Shown: positions 32,110-43,582, counted from the stretch's first letter. The stretch is 64,000 nucleotides of DNA from Macrosoma leucophasiata (GCA_036365455.1 JAWQUS010000016.1:19941001-20005000); one strand, 5' to 3'. Program-made: numbers and translations. The notes: a model not told the origin generated them from the sequence alone.

Positions 32110-32170
32110 GGGACCTGGCGTGAAGATATATACATACATATGTATGTATGTATCTTCACGCCAGGTATCT
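32110..32170. repeat. Two LINE tails joined head-on at a CATA/TATG palindrome
   Basis: CCTGGCGTGAAGATA before and TATCTTCACGCCAGG after a palindromic (CATA)n(TATG)n core. Confidence 0.8.
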
Positions 32171-32868
32171 TCAGGCCATCTTAATAAATGTCAAATCGAA
32201 ATAGGCTAGGCTAATCTGCTTGTAATATTACCTTCTTGGTTTAATTAATAAATAAAATTATTATAGATCGATTGTTCTACCATAATAAAATTGTTTTGGA
32301 GCGGTTGAAAAACTATACAAACACTAACCGAATTTTCCAAATTCATAACTACCTAAACGATTTTAAAGAATACCTAGTATTACCTACACGTTTAAATTCC
32401 AGTAACAACTTGTAGGTAATCCGCTACCGCTTATACCAAACGCCCACAAATTGCATCAACGTTCGATATCGGACCATCGGGATATCCATAAACTGAGCTA
32501 TTTCTAAATTTTACAGTTAACTTTAATGGCCCTACTGTAGTCAAATAAACATTTTATGGAATGTATGGGAACGATTATGGAAAGGAAAAGATTTATTGAA
32601 TGGATCAGAAATGGCAAGATGTGCGTAATTGGTGACATAAAACTATCTAACGACTATCTATATGTAGATATATCTAGAAGCAACGACTCCGTGTGTGTGT
32701 GTGGTGTGGCTGAAATAAATTATGTCTACAGTAGAGATGCCTCGATATTTTTGTATGTCATATGGTTGACAGACAAGAAGAAATGTAGTATAGTACCTAC
32801 ATGGTACAGTACCTACTCTCTCCATGTGACAAGGAGTAACTGATAGAAGGAATATGATTGTAATTACA
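32171..32868. other. mwh-like intron, nothing recognised
   Basis: AT-rich. The open frame at 32556-32843 has low-information composition and no family similarity that I recognise. Confidence 0.45.
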
Positions 32869-33141
32869 CATAGGCTTCGCTCCGGTCACATTCCACTCAA
32901 TGCTTTTAAGTTTCTAATGAGGCTAGTGAACTCGCCAAATTGTACCACTTGTGATAGGTTATAGGACGTATACCACATTGTGGTGGCGTGTGAACAGAGC
33001 GCTACTTTAAGATCTTTAATTTTAAAAGAGCACGGTGTAGATTTAACGAATCTAGGTGAGTTTCGAAGCATCTTAGCTGAAACTTTGAGTGATGTTGGTA
33101 AAATGCTTTGCAATGGTTTATGTAATATTATAAATTCTTGA
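32869..33141 (+). pseudogene. LINE ORF2 C-terminal zinc-finger region, relic
   Basis: The frame reads HRLRSGHIPLNAFKFLMRL, NSPNCTTCDRL, a stop, then DVYHIVVACEQ and a terminal GLCNIINS. The order RLRSGH-hydrophobic-x-L-N ... CxxC ... H-hydrophobic-C is the CCHC-type motif at the end of several LINE ORF2 proteins. Confidence 0.75.
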
Positions 33142-33542
33142 CTAGGCGACATTAATTAGCTATCACGGGGCTGGCTAAGTGGCACGACGACTCAAAATCC
33201 CTAAAAAAATATAGACAAAAAAAAGAGGTCACTGATGAATTGCGAGTGAATTTATATTTTTCTTACTGCATTGAATAAAGCAACAAAGTGGAAAGATCCA
33301 ATAACGACGCAATGCTTATTATTTTGCGAAAATAAACCCCGGGAGTCAAAGCAAAGTTTAGACGTTCTAGAATTGTCTCGGTTGGTCGCACGCATCCCTT
33401 TCTAGCTACCGTAATCCTGGGCATGTCGTGATCGTCCGTTATGCATAATCTATTGTACCTTTGTGCACTGTGTCTGCATAATTTTGCATAGTCATGTTTA
33501 TAATTATTGTTTTTAGCTAGCCCTTGCTCGTTGCCCGTTTCT

Positions 33543-33780
33543 TTAGGCTTAATTTGGCAAAGATATAACCCTATTACGGTGGACGGGAAACGGCCGAGAG
33601 GTCGTTCCTCAATCAGATGGTCTGACCAGGTTCGTTCAACTCTCGATACCAAGCTGCATGACGCACTCCACATGCAAAGAACAGAAAAAAGTGGAAGGAA
33701 GTCTTGAAAGTGAAACTATCTTCCCAACGATCGGATCACGACCCTCAGCAATGAGGAAATCGATTCGAGGAGGAGGAGGA
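33543..33780 (+). pseudogene. LINE ORF2 C-terminal tail, relic (second RTE-like family)
   Basis: DGKRPRGRSSIRWSDQVRST and LDTKLHDALHMQRTE resemble the RGRP-x-x-RW-x-D tail of LINE proteins. It is followed by CGGATCACGACCCTCAGC and GGAGGAGGAGGAT. Confidence 0.7.
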
Positions 33781-33800
33781 TAACCCTATTAAAATGTTTA

Positions 33801-34050
33801 CAGTACCGAGCAAGAAATATTGCACTTTGGGCCTACGAAAGAGACAATCAGCTAGTTTCGACTTCGTAGAGCGTTATCTCTGCTGCACATTGCCTAGGTA
33901 AGCACTGACAGTCCGGTATTAGTCAAAACTTGATCACAATGGTTGACAAACGTCATATAGGTAAGATCAGAAAGAGATAACGCTATACAGACTCGATATA
34001 AGCCGAAGTCTCCTTCTTAACGTCGATGTGCATAATTTTTTGTTGGACTG
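33801..34050. mobile_element. TA-CAGT MITE
   Basis: TA|CAGTACCGAG on the left, TTGGACTG|TA on the right. GTAGAGCGTTATCTCTGCTG is inverted as AAGAGATAACGCTATACAG; GTCCGGTATTAGTCAAAAC in the middle. Confidence 0.75.
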
Positions 34051-34137
34051 TACTCTGATTTTCAAAGCTGCTTTCATTCCGTATTTAAGTCCGTTGAGTT
34101 TTCACAGAACTTAAGGATAAAAAACGCGTCTTTATTC

Positions 34138-34345
34138 ATGTAACTTCACGCATATATCTCCAGAGAGTAGAGGTAAACGCATACATTTAAGCATACAGAT
34201 AATACACCCACGATCGTATATGTGTTACCCTCCCAAGCAACGCCCTAAGCCGAGGTTTGGATCAAAAGTCCCTTGCGAGTCTTTTGCGCTCGTCGATTGC
34301 TCGGTTAAGTAGACTACGGCCGTCTCGAGACGAGTCGTTTACATA
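34138..34345. repeat. SINE1 tail scrap then Repeat F
   Basis: 34138-34228 is a reversed SINE1 tail. 34229-34345 (AACGCCCTAAGCCGAGGTTT, GCGCTCGTCGATTGCTCGGT, CCGTCTCGAGACGAG) recurs at 41490-41620 and, reversed, at 56825-56965. Confidence 0.6.
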
Positions 34346-34442
34346 CGACACATATGGACGTCCAAATGCAAAATAAAAATAGATTAACCTGTTGAGCTGC
34401 AGTAAAATATGACAATTGATTTCTTAATGTTCGTGGACGATT

Positions 34443-34909
34443 AGTGTTGTTGCAATAGTAATAGTCTATCGATAGTATTGTGAACTATCGTGACCTCGAA
34501 GAAAATAGTCGATAGCGCGATAGTACTATCGAAAATATCGCAATGCTGCAACACTATCGATACTATCGTTATTATCGATAGTTAAAAATAAGCAATACTA
34601 TTGCCAAAGATCAATAGTATCGATAGTATTGTTATAAACAACAGTCAATAAAGTAAATAGTATCGATAGTATCGATAGCTTCGATAGTATAGTATAATAT
34701 ATAGTATAATACTATTGACTTTATTGACTATTGTTTATAACAATACTATCGATACTATTGATCTTTGACAATAGTATTGCTTATTTTTGACTATCGATAC
34801 TATCGATAGTATTGCAGCGTGGCGATATTTTCGATAGTACTATAGCGCTATCGACTATTTTTCGAGGTCAACTATCGATAGCGCAACTATCGATAGTTTA
34901 GCAACACTA
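34443..34909. mobile_element. hAT-like foldback MITE made of TATCGATA palindromes (copy 2)
   Basis: The ends are TAGTGTTGTTGCAATAG and CGATAGTTTAGCAACACTA. TGGACGA precedes the element (34434-34440) and recurs just after it (34910-34916). Two arms of roughly 200 bp are imperfect inverted copies around a centre near 34690. I count 11 TATCGATA octamers in 467 bp. No coding frame. Confidence 0.85.
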
Positions 34910-35183
34910 TGGACGATATCATCCACGCGTAGCTTAACCTATAGCGTAAGGAATCCACACTGACACACGGTAGGATAAATAGAACATAACATTCTCGAGA
35001 CGAGCCGTGTTTATATACATGTGGATCGTCCAATTGAATAAGTAAACTCGATTGGCCTCTCCGTACGACACGCAAACTGACACACATGACATGAGCACAA
35101 TGTCTAACTACAACTAAATGCCAACTACACTCGCTAATTAAAGTACTTAAACCTGATAATGTGTCTGTCAAAGGCATTATTAC

Positions 35184-35288
35184 CTTGGGAAAGAAAGTCG
35201 GAGGTCGGCCCGCAGTTTAGTGAGCAATTCACTGGGTGTCCCAAACTGCCGCAAGCTCATTTCCTCGCCAGCGCTCAGGCATGGGTTC
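35184..35288 (-). CDS. mwh: GBD/FH3 protein, GTPase-binding exon
   Basis: A 105-bp exon encodes residues 67-101: NPCLSAGEEMSLRQFGTPSE and LLTKLRADLRLSFP. Acceptor TTTTACAG, donor GTAATA. The helix LLxxLRxxLRxSxP followed in the next exon by SFVQEF is the formin GBD signature that contacts Rho-family GTPases. Both junctions keep frame (one base in, two bases out). Confidence 0.87.
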
Positions 35289-35865
35289 CTGTAAAACACA
35301 TGTTACATGCAGTCATCCAGTTCATATTCATGGTAAGTACCTTACCGTTTAAGAGTGAAGACTACGTAAAAACTAAAGGCCTTAAAACGCTGTGGGTAGG
35401 ATTATTAATTTACATCTGCTTATCTGCGGGTCAGTTCGAAACCATTGTCAAAACAATAGCAGCAGGTCCCGTCAATTTATGCAAGACAGCAGGTTTGCTC
35501 CCTGAGATTATAGTTATTATCATCGCCATCATCGTACCAGCCGAAAGACGTGCACTGCTGGACTAAAGCCTACACCAAAGATCTCCACAACGAACGCAAT
35601 TTCCCGTGACTTTCAGCAGATTGTAGGTCTGTCCATCTCATGCGGAACTCATTTTCTGATAGCCGGTTGACACTCAAAAAACTGTACTCCTCCTAGGGCC
35701 GTCAGCTTCAAGCTATTTACTCTGGCCACTGCCGCTTGTGTTTCGCTATTCAGTGAGCTATTTCCTCTCATGCGGATTCCCTCATTTCTGATTCGATCTC
35801 GCGGGAAAACGTAGCATAGCTCTCTTGACATTATTCTCTGCGTGACCTTTAGCCTCCTTCTTATG

Positions 35866-36036
35866 TTTTTTTTAATGTAGAGAAGGTGATAATCAAGCAT
35901 GCAGTTCACATTGGTGTTAGTTAACTGATGACTGCAGCCTATTGACATCTACACGAAACCTAGAGGTCAAAATGCAGATGCGTTGCCATCCTTGAAACCT
36001 TAGTTGTTATGTCTCTGTGAAAGTTAAAACGAGGCC
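35866..36036 (-). repeat. SINE-A, 5'-truncated
   Basis: TTTTTTTAATGTAG, ATGCAGTTCACATTGGTG, ATGCAGATGCGTTGCCATCC. Confidence 0.8.
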
Positions 36037-36201
36037 ATTTTTTTGGATTCACACAGACATACTTTGCCCATATTGTGTTTTGTTATCCTTTTTAATTTAA
36101 CTACCTCTTTTTTTATTCCGATACTGTGTGTGTGTGAGTGTGCCAAAAGAATAAATATTTTTCTTACTTTCTTCTTTAAAATAATAATTTATTAGGCATA
36201 C

Positions 36202-36359
36202 CTAAAGTCCTTGCTACCCTGGCTGGGTAGCGTCCTGGCTTTGTTTGGGTCCTGCCCCGGGTCCAGCTCGTACAGGCTGCCGGCGCCGGTCTTCTTGCCC
36301 CATTTCTTAAGCGACGTCGCGTAGTCTTCCGGATTGTATATTGGGGGACGTTGTTTGTC
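36202..36359 (-). CDS. mwh: GBD/FH3 protein, N-terminal exon
   Basis: A 158-bp exon encodes residues 15-66: DKQRPPIYNPEDYATSLKKW, GKKTGAGSLYELDPGQDP and KARTLPSQGSKDF. Acceptor TTCCCCAG, donor GTATGC. It starts in phase 0 and leaves two bases for an arginine completed by the exon at 35184. The sequence precedes the GBD; I do not recognise a separate domain in it. The high GC of the exon stands out from the AT-rich intron. Confidence 0.83.
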
Positions 36360-37888
36360 CTGGGGAAAAGATTTTAAAATAAGTGATAGATCGGTGCGGT
36401 CTTGTTGATATAATTAGGTCTTCGGTCGCTAATAGAGTTTTGGATAGGGTGGAGTCATGACATGCAGTAGTTTGTTTTTTTTTTTTAAAGTAGGTATGTA
36501 CTTATCTACCACTAAAGACATTTTAATGATAGACGTTTAAAATTAATCATGCTAATTAGCAGATAATTGATGAACATTAATTGAACAAAACACTAAAAAG
36601 ATGTGCCATCATGAATAAGTCAAACTCCGATGCAGAAAAACTAAAAAACTGAGATTCCATTGAGACTCAACAAAGAGCATATCATTCGTGAGTAAAGCGA
36701 ATTCGTAACATAACTCTCTAAAACTATCTCATAATAATTAATGATGTACCGCCGCAGTGTTAGCGGGTGGAGCGGCGAGCGATAAGCGGTACTAGGATTA
36801 GAAAAAGGTGAAGTTATGACTCTAATAAAATTATACATAAACTAACTGTGCCCACTTCGTCCGCGTAGATACTGAACAATAATTTTGTTAAATTCTATAC
36901 GCACAAAGTTGCGGGCACAGCTAGTCTAAATTAAATACGTTTATGTAAACCGCATTCAACTATGTTTAAAAGTTTTGACGCAGTGCTTTGAGGTAAATTT
37001 TCAATTGACAATAATTTATTTTCCCCTTAACCGATTTTGACGAAACAAAGTTAACCGTAGCATATATTTCATAGGTAGATTTTGCTCCAACTTCGTCCAT
37101 TTGGTCGTCGGCCAGTGGATCAAAATAGTTTCAGATAGGCGAAATATGTATCTTGTCTGATTCAAGGAAATCATAGTGGTTTATGAAGATAAAAATATTT
37201 GGTAATCCCCGAGGGTAGATAAACCATAACAAGAGTAGATTTTTTGTGCAAAGTAATCAACGAAATAAGTAGAACAATTATTAAGTTAACACAAAATCGC
37301 TATCAGTAACATCACACACAGTAAGCCGTAGATTTGCCACGCGACCATCCATCATTGAACCTCACAATGGATAGGTAAGCGGTGAAAGCTTAACAGTCTA
37401 TTATTGGAAATATATAAAAGTTTATAAATAAAAAACCGACCTATTGTCAGTATTCACACATGAACAATCCTTCAGTTTACTAAAGTAATGAGAATTTAAT
37501 TTTAATGTCTTCTACAATAGAACTTCTATGAATAGTAACGTTATAAAATTAAGTGTTTGCCTAAAGAGCTAGACAAGTATCTATTTATTTGGCATCTTGG
37601 AATAAGTAAGTAGTAGTTTACCACCCACGATGATTTTCTTGGATTTTCTTGAGCGCGTTAGATAAAGATATATTGGAGTAGGTATGGGAGACACTTTGTA
37701 CTCTGTTAGATACTTCTTCCAAATATAAGGTTTAAATATAAGGAGGGGCCAAAAGATACGATCTGCAGCGACGTTTTAAAAAAAATAAAGGCTTCACTTC
37801 CAAATCGTCTAAATATTGGATAGGAGCTTTGTTTGCAGCGTCGATAATGCTTGTACCAACCGATGACTACCTACAGCTATAGTTTCGT
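36360..37888. other. Large mwh-like intron, AT-rich part
   Basis: No exon seen. 36846-36924 has inverted TE ends (CTGTGCCCACTTCGTCCGCG, GTTGCGGGCACAGCTAGT). The rest is unassigned. Confidence 0.5.
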
Positions 37889-38176
37889 TTTTTTTTTTAT
37901 TTAATGGAAGTGGCAAACAAGCATGCAGTTCACGTTGATGTTAAGTGATGACTGCAGCCTATAGACACTTACACAAAGACCAAGGTCAAAATGCAGATGC
38001 GTTACCACTCCTGAAGCCTAAGGTGTTATGCCTCTGTGCTGGAAATTACAGGGCCGTACATTACCACCTGACCGGAACACGATAGTGCTGAACACTACCA
38101 TTTAGCGGCAAGTATATTAAGTAATGAGGTGGTGCCTACGCCCACGAGCTCCGTCACTGGTGCTCTACCACCAGTA
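37889..38176 (-). repeat. SINE-A, full length
   Basis: Poly(T), ATGGAAGTGGCAAACAAGCA to GGTGCTCTACCACCAGTAAA. Confidence 0.87.
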
Positions 38177-38368
38177 AAAACTTGCACTTCCCTAATTGCA
38201 TAATAACATATCTCATGCCCCTTAGCAACTCCTTACACAGAGGTTCAGACCCAGGATATCCTTTAGAGTAGTTTAGAGACTTTAGACAGTTGCTTATATA
38301 TTTAGGTTAAATGAGAGCTATCTGCGTTCGTCTGTGAAGTAAATTTTGAGACTGTATTAAGGACTTAT

Positions 38369-38583
38369 TACACGGCACGGTATTCAGGGTACGATAGCAA
38401 GGCTCAGGGTAGTGTAATAACATTTAGGGAGTTAGGGCCCTAATTAGGGCGACCGGAGCGGTCCGTGTATTTGTACAGTGATGGAGTTAGGGCGCTGTCG
38501 ACTGGATAGTGTAATAAGCGGCAACCCGGCGCGAGGCCACGCTGACCCTTTCTGCCGGACCTGAATACCGTGTCGTGTAATAA
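38369..38583. mobile_element. MITE with TTATTACACGGCACGGTATT ends
   Basis: The left end is inverted as AATACCGTGTCGTGTAATAA. A second copy lies at 52999-53203. Both include GAGTTAGGGCCCTAATTAG, similar to the Harbinger-like ends at 27376, so a second element may be inside. Duplication unclear. Confidence 0.75.
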
Positions 38584-38622
38584 CAGTTTAATTAGGATTA
38601 GCAGTCTACATACTCACAACTA

Positions 38623-39700
38623 AAAAAAGCGGCCAAGTACCAGTTGGAGTCGGAGTTATTCACAAGGTTCTGTAGGTACAATTCTGCCGTCCTACCTTAA
38701 AAGGCCTATAAGGGACTTTAGCAAGAAATTGTCTTTTCTATATTTTACAGTCCTTTCTCAGAGTTGAATGCATAGTACGAAATATCCCTAACCTAACCCT
38801 AACCAGTTTAATCTATATTTATTACAGATTATAATGACGGAGATCTGAAAACTAGGTATCTCGTTAACTACACCTTTTTAAGTCCTTCTCAATTCTTAAG
38901 CAATTCTAGTCAAATGCCTCTTTAGGGTCTTTTACGGGGCAGAGTTAAAGTATTTCTTGTGTTATTAATAAATACCATCGGCTTCTAATCTCAAATCTAT
39001 CTGTAGACTAGTACCTTGACTGTAATCCTTCAAAATGACTTGATATTATTATATGAATCAGAATCAGAAACTCATTTATTCATTTAGGGTGACAGGCACC
39101 TCTTATGACACGTCAAAAACAAACAAAATAAATTAAAGCGAATAACAATTGATATACATGTCAAACAAGATAAAAAATATATGTAAAGTCAAGAATATCA
39201 CTAAGATAAAACTAAATGTCATAAACTAATGTAAAAAGTATATCAGTAAAATGTCTCTTTTCCCCTTTACAAACTGATAACAAAGAGTAAAAAGAAAAGA
39301 AAAAGAGTCATTCTTTGTCATTCACCGGCAAAGTTCCAAAGGCCAATATGATCTGAGAAAAACTTGCCGGAAAAAACTCAGTCGGCTCTTTTAAAAATAT
39401 CTATGTCTATAATATATACATATATATATATATATATATAAATATCTATGTCGCACAATATCTTAAAATCGTTTTTAATGTATAATTGTAACAAACAATC
39501 CTCTCTTAATTTATTAATATTTCACGTAGGTACTTGTTTGGATAACTAAATTAAATAATATATGTGTGCCCAGTTTTAACTCAATCGATCTAGAACGTCC
39601 GGCGAAAACCGGCTGTGATAGAGGGACAGACAGACGCACGAGTAATCTCCTAAGGGTTCCGTTTTTTCATTTGAGTTACAGGTACCCTAAAAAGAGAATG
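38623..39700. repeat. Degraded element with GCGGCCAAGTACCAGTTGGA start and GGGTTCCGTTTTTTC end
   Basis: The two ends are a common lepidopteran repeat pair; another start is at 52855 (AAAAGCGGCCAAGTGCGTGT). In between, 39055-39405 has LINE-3'-UTR-like sequence (AACTTGCCGGAAAAAACTCA). Confidence 0.5.
39418..39442. repeat. TA microsatellite
   Basis: An alternating TA run broken by one C. Confidence 0.85.
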
Positions 39701-39944
39701 CTTGACGTTACTTGATTCTGTTTACGCATAGTTAATGATGTTAATCCTGTGTTTACTTCGGGCTTATCGACGCTAGAATGCTCATAAGTGTTCCACGTTG
39801 TATTAACCTCCTACTTACAAAACAAAGTATATTTTAGCGGTGTATTTGTATTGAGATTCTGAAAGAAAGTCTGTGTGGTCGGCCCATTCACAATTTCGTT
39901 CTAAAGACATTTTGTTTTATGTTGATGCGTCATTGAAAGCATGG

Positions 39945-40150
39945 TATGGTTATTGCAATTCACAAGTGCGGTCGGTGCTTCCTTGTGGTTAGACGTGACA
40001 ATATGTGCATGTACACACTGTAGTAGTGTGCGTGTCTAGCGCGACTCGCGATAGCCAGTCGCGCATCCGCTCTCGCCTGTATAATCTATGCTCTCGCCCG
40101 CACACATTCATGCATAATACGTCTACACAGAGTACACAGTCATGTATTCA
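39945..40150. repeat. Repeat D, second copy
   Basis: See 22600-22760; here with GCGTGTCTAGCGCGACTCGC. Confidence 0.5.
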
Positions 40151-40269
40151 TCACAACTAAGCGTCCATCGCGCTCGTAAATTGTAAACAATACAAAAGTA
40201 TCCCTTATTGTATAAATTAAAGTTTAAAAATTAGCCTCGTAAGTTAGAACATTTTGTGTATTACAAATA

Positions 40270-40811
40270 AAGGAGATGTTGCAGAAATGTATGGACCTCC
40301 GGGCATGTATTTTGTACACAATATCATTAACAGGCAAAATTAATATAAACACGTTTTATACTGCATATTTTCACTTAATTAGCTTTGTTTGCAGTTACAA
40401 AACATTATCTGCAGTTAGAATTGCAACTCAAAACCAACATGGCGAATATGGCAAGCGATGTCATTTTGACAAATTCCTCTAATAATCGATACTAATCGAT
40501 TTCCAATTTAAAGAAATTCATCGGAACTTCTTTGAATTAATCGATTCAATACATCGTTTTTTTGTTAATACGTGATGCACTAGTAAGATACAGATAGCAT
40601 TAGTTTTGTTTTATCTACATAGAAACTATCCCAAGCGTAGGCTGTATGCCGCCATGTTGAACATAGTTGAAAATGATAAAATCGTTTGAATTAAATGTGG
40701 TTGTAACTCTAAAATATATTCTTGAATAAATTAAATGTATTGTTTTCTTCTTTAATTTACCCATTTTTTGAGGTAGTGTACGAACCAGAGCCGAGTTCGC
40801 AACATCTCCTT
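40270..40811. mobile_element. MITE, AAGGAGATGTTGC ends, TA duplication
   Basis: TA|AAGGAGATGTTGC at 40268 and GCAACATCTCCTT|TA ending 40813. 542 bp with no protein-coding frame of note. Confidence 0.7.
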
Positions 40812-41269
40812 TATAAACTCAAACTGAATGAAAAAAAATCTAGCTTTGTTGGAAACGGGTTAGTCAGATGGTTCGCTAGCTCTTAGACGAATAGATTTTC
40901 TTCTTTTTTAGAAGTTGGCTAAGGGAGAAAAATCATCTAGTCTTTCAGCACATTAAACCTACCATCACTTAATGATGACAAATGTCTTGTTTTTTTTAAT
41001 CTGGTACATTCCCATCGTTACCATTCAGTAAAATCATGTAAAATTATTTGTTAGATTACATCTACATTAGATAATAAAGCGTAATAAAGAGAGAAGGGTT
41101 ATTCTGTGAGACAACTACGCGTAGGTATTATAACAAATTTTGGTCCCGTAATTACTGTCCAGTGGCAGAACAACGTTCTCCTTATGGGTGGCAATTACCT
41201 ACACGTAATTTGATCTATGGTTTATGTGTAGATGTCGTGTGATTGCTGTTTAGCTTTTCGATTAGTTTT

Positions 41270-41436
41270 TTTTATGTAATGGAAGTGGCAAACAAGCATG
41301 CAGTTCACATTGATGTTAAGTGATGACTGCAGCCTATAGACACCTACACAAAGATCAAGGTCAAGATTCAGATTACCACTCCTGAAGCCTAAGGTGTTTT
41401 GCCTCTGTGCCGGAAATTACAGAGCCGTACATTTTC
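41270..41436 (-). repeat. SINE-A, 5'-truncated
   Basis: TATGTAATGGAAGTGGCAAA to GAAATTACAGAGCCGTACAT. Confidence 0.8.
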
Positions 41437-41489
41437 GTTTAGCATCTTCAGCTTTCTTAAATTTACTGCTATATCGATCAACTCGAACT

Positions 41490-41620
41490 CATTCAAGTAG
41501 CCGAGGTTCGGACTTACAGGGGTCTCCCTTAGACAGTTACACTAGCTTTATTTAGGCTGGAGCGCCCTCTGCGCTCGTTGATTGTCTGATGAAGAAGACT
41601 TGTCCCGTCTCGGCCTCAAA
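41490..41620. repeat. Repeat F
   Basis: AAGTAGCCGAGGTTCGGAC, GGGTCTCCCTTAGACAGTTA, GGCTGGAGCGCCCTCTGCGC. Related to 34229 and 56825. Confidence 0.55.
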
Positions 41621-42086
41621 AAAAGCCTCAAATGTCATTTTCTTTCTTTTTAACTCGAACTAGGCACTCAGAATAACCCAGCTGATTATTATCGTAAGAC
41701 GAATTACCACAGAGGTCGGCTACGTTCTTCGTGGAGGTTAATGAACGGTTCCGCAGTCAAAATGAGCCGTCGACATGTGTGTACTCCTTTGTTTAACTTT
41801 TCGTAGAAATCCGTAACGGTATCATTTCTGAAGGTAATTTCTTCTAACAGCTCGCCAAGTCGTGATTAATTTAATTTGAAACTAGAGGCCCGCCCTGACT
41901 TTACACGGGTGTAATGTTATCTGCCTTACTCCTACTAATACCGACCCTGCTATATCCGTTACATCATCATCATCATCATATCAGCCATAGGTCAGCCACT
42001 GCTGAACATAGGTCTACCCTAATGACCTCCATGCCGACAGATCGGAAGCGACGTGCATGCAGCGGGTACCTGCAGCCTAAACTTTG

Positions 42087-42150
42087 GTTTCGGATCAGGG
42101 TGTTTGTGTATGTGTTGTGTGTGTATAATGGCGCCCACGACACAGGTCTT
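42087..42150 (+). repeat. SINE2 middle fragment
   Basis: GATCAGGGTGTTTGTGTATG, GCGCCCACGACACAGG. The preceding 41960-42070 (CATCATCATATCAGCCATAG, CTGCTGAACATAGGTC) is another common repeat. Confidence 0.6.
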
Positions 42151-42288
42151 GTCTGGTCAGATGACTGTAGACTCCGAGAACGAGGCACAGCCACAAGAAC
42201 CCAAGAAGGTGACCAGTACAGAAGAAGCAAGCAGCAAATGTAGTGAGGTAATCCTGGAGACATAATTGTTACATAGTTTCATCATCGC

Positions 42289-42579
42289 AACTTCACACCT
42301 GTAATCCCCGAAGGGGTAGGCAGAGTTAAATGCATGCATTCAAGCATACATGCAAACACCCACGATTCGCCGGTTACGTTTTTGGCCCATGTAACAGGTG
42401 GCGAGCCTCATTACTAAACTTCGAGGTACTAAGAAATTTCCAGAAAATTGAAAAATCCCAATAGAACCAAAGATAAAGGACTTTACACAATTATCTCTTA
42501 TAACCCCCTACCCGGGAATCGAACCCAGGACCTCAGCGTAGTAGTAGTAGCCTGCTACCACTAGGCTAAAGAGGCAGTT
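42289..42579 (-). repeat. SINE1, nearly full length
   Basis: CAACTTCACACCTGTAATCC to CTGCTACCACTAGGCTAAAG; B box GGGAATCGAACCC. Confidence 0.85.
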
Positions 42580-42689
42580 CATTATCGCTTCAGTCGAAAT
42601 ACGTCCACCGCTGGACAAAAGCCTTCCTCAACGATGATCGGAGATATTCGGAGAATATGCCATCATCACCACGTTTTGGCATGTGGATA

Positions 42690-42850
42690 GACGCAGTGGC
42701 GGTAGTTTTATCGCGAGATGCTGCTGTTCCTCCCACGTTATTACTATACTACCGCCGTATTCGAATGCTTTCATCACTGACTGCACTAGTGGAATTCTCC
42801 TCCACTTGTAGGCCGTGGGGTCGTCAGGTCCCGACACCTTTCTTAGTTTA
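42690..42850. repeat. Repeat E, second copy
   Basis: See 12590-12765. Confidence 0.5.
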
Positions 42851-42854
42851 CTTG

Positions 42855-43017
42855 TATACGGCCCTGTAATTTCCGGCACAGCGGCACCTTAGGCTTCAGG
42901 AGTGGTAACGCATCTGCATTTTGACCTTGGTCTTTGTGTGGGTGGCTTTAGGCTGCAGTCATAACTTAAAATCAATGTGAACTGCGTGCTTGTTAAAATT
43001 TCCATTACATAAAAAAA
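42855..43017 (+). repeat. SINE-A, 5'-truncated
   Basis: TACGGCCCTGTAATTTCCGG to CCATTACATAAAAAAAA. Confidence 0.82.
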
Positions 43018-43125
43018 AGTTAGACTGACTTACACGGTACGTATTGCATATCATCGACGATACCCATGAAAGATTTTCGTGTCAAATACATCTCACATAT
43101 ATTATTATCTAATCATCTATAATCT

Positions 43126-43313
43126 GAGTGCCTAGTGCGAGATTTTATTTACTCTTACGCGAATTCGATCGCGTAAGAATAAACGCAGATTTGTATGGAA
43201 TTGAAGGAGCGTCATCTAGCGGTGAATCGATGACGCTCCTTCAATTCCATACAATTTACTCTTACGCGATCGCAATCGAAAATCGCGATCGGAAATCTCG
43301 CACTAGGCACTCT
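43126..43313. mobile_element. Foldback MITE with GAGTGCCTAGTGCGAGATTT ends and a perfect inner hairpin
   Basis: The outer ends are inverted (AAATCTCGCACTAGGCACTC). Inside, 43191-43215 and 43230-43254 form a perfect 25-bp stem with a 14-nt loop. Inverted CTCTTACGCGA blocks lie between. Confidence 0.85.
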
Positions 43314-43582
43314 GAGGCTATAATTTAATATTCGGTGTACATAACTGTACCATCTATTGTTTTTAGCTCTACGATCTTATCTCTATGGTTTCGCGTTAAG
43401 GAGTCGACGAACAGAGAGTGATCGTTTTTTGCATCATCGATTTGTCAATAATGAGAACTGATTGAACGAATTTTTTGTTGTTGCTAGTAATTGATTGATG
43501 ATAATTACTGTAATTATGTGTAGATTTTTTTGTGCGATTAAAGATCGAAGTGTTTAATTGACGTTGGAATAACTCTACGTAT

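Larger units (their letters stand above)
31066..32145 (+). repeat. RTE-like LINE tail split by a Harbinger-like element
   Basis: The LINE reads GGTTGCAGAGGCCCAGGAAG to GGTCAAAAGTCTTA (31155) and resumes GGAATCGGCGTGCATGTATG (32005) to the CATA run at about 32145. The intact order is seen at 26360-26470, which gives the empty site. Confidence 0.9.

Noticed and set aside
32556..32843. 95-codon frame starting MECMGTIMERKRF
   Set aside because: No recognisable domain, no splice context, composition of random AT-rich DNA.
35159..35566. 135-codon + strand frame
   Set aside because: Antisense of the GBD exon at 35184-35288 followed by intron.
41914..42263. Overlapping frames of 95-109 codons
   Set aside because: They cross a CATCAT-type repeat and a SINE2 fragment; repeat-derived.
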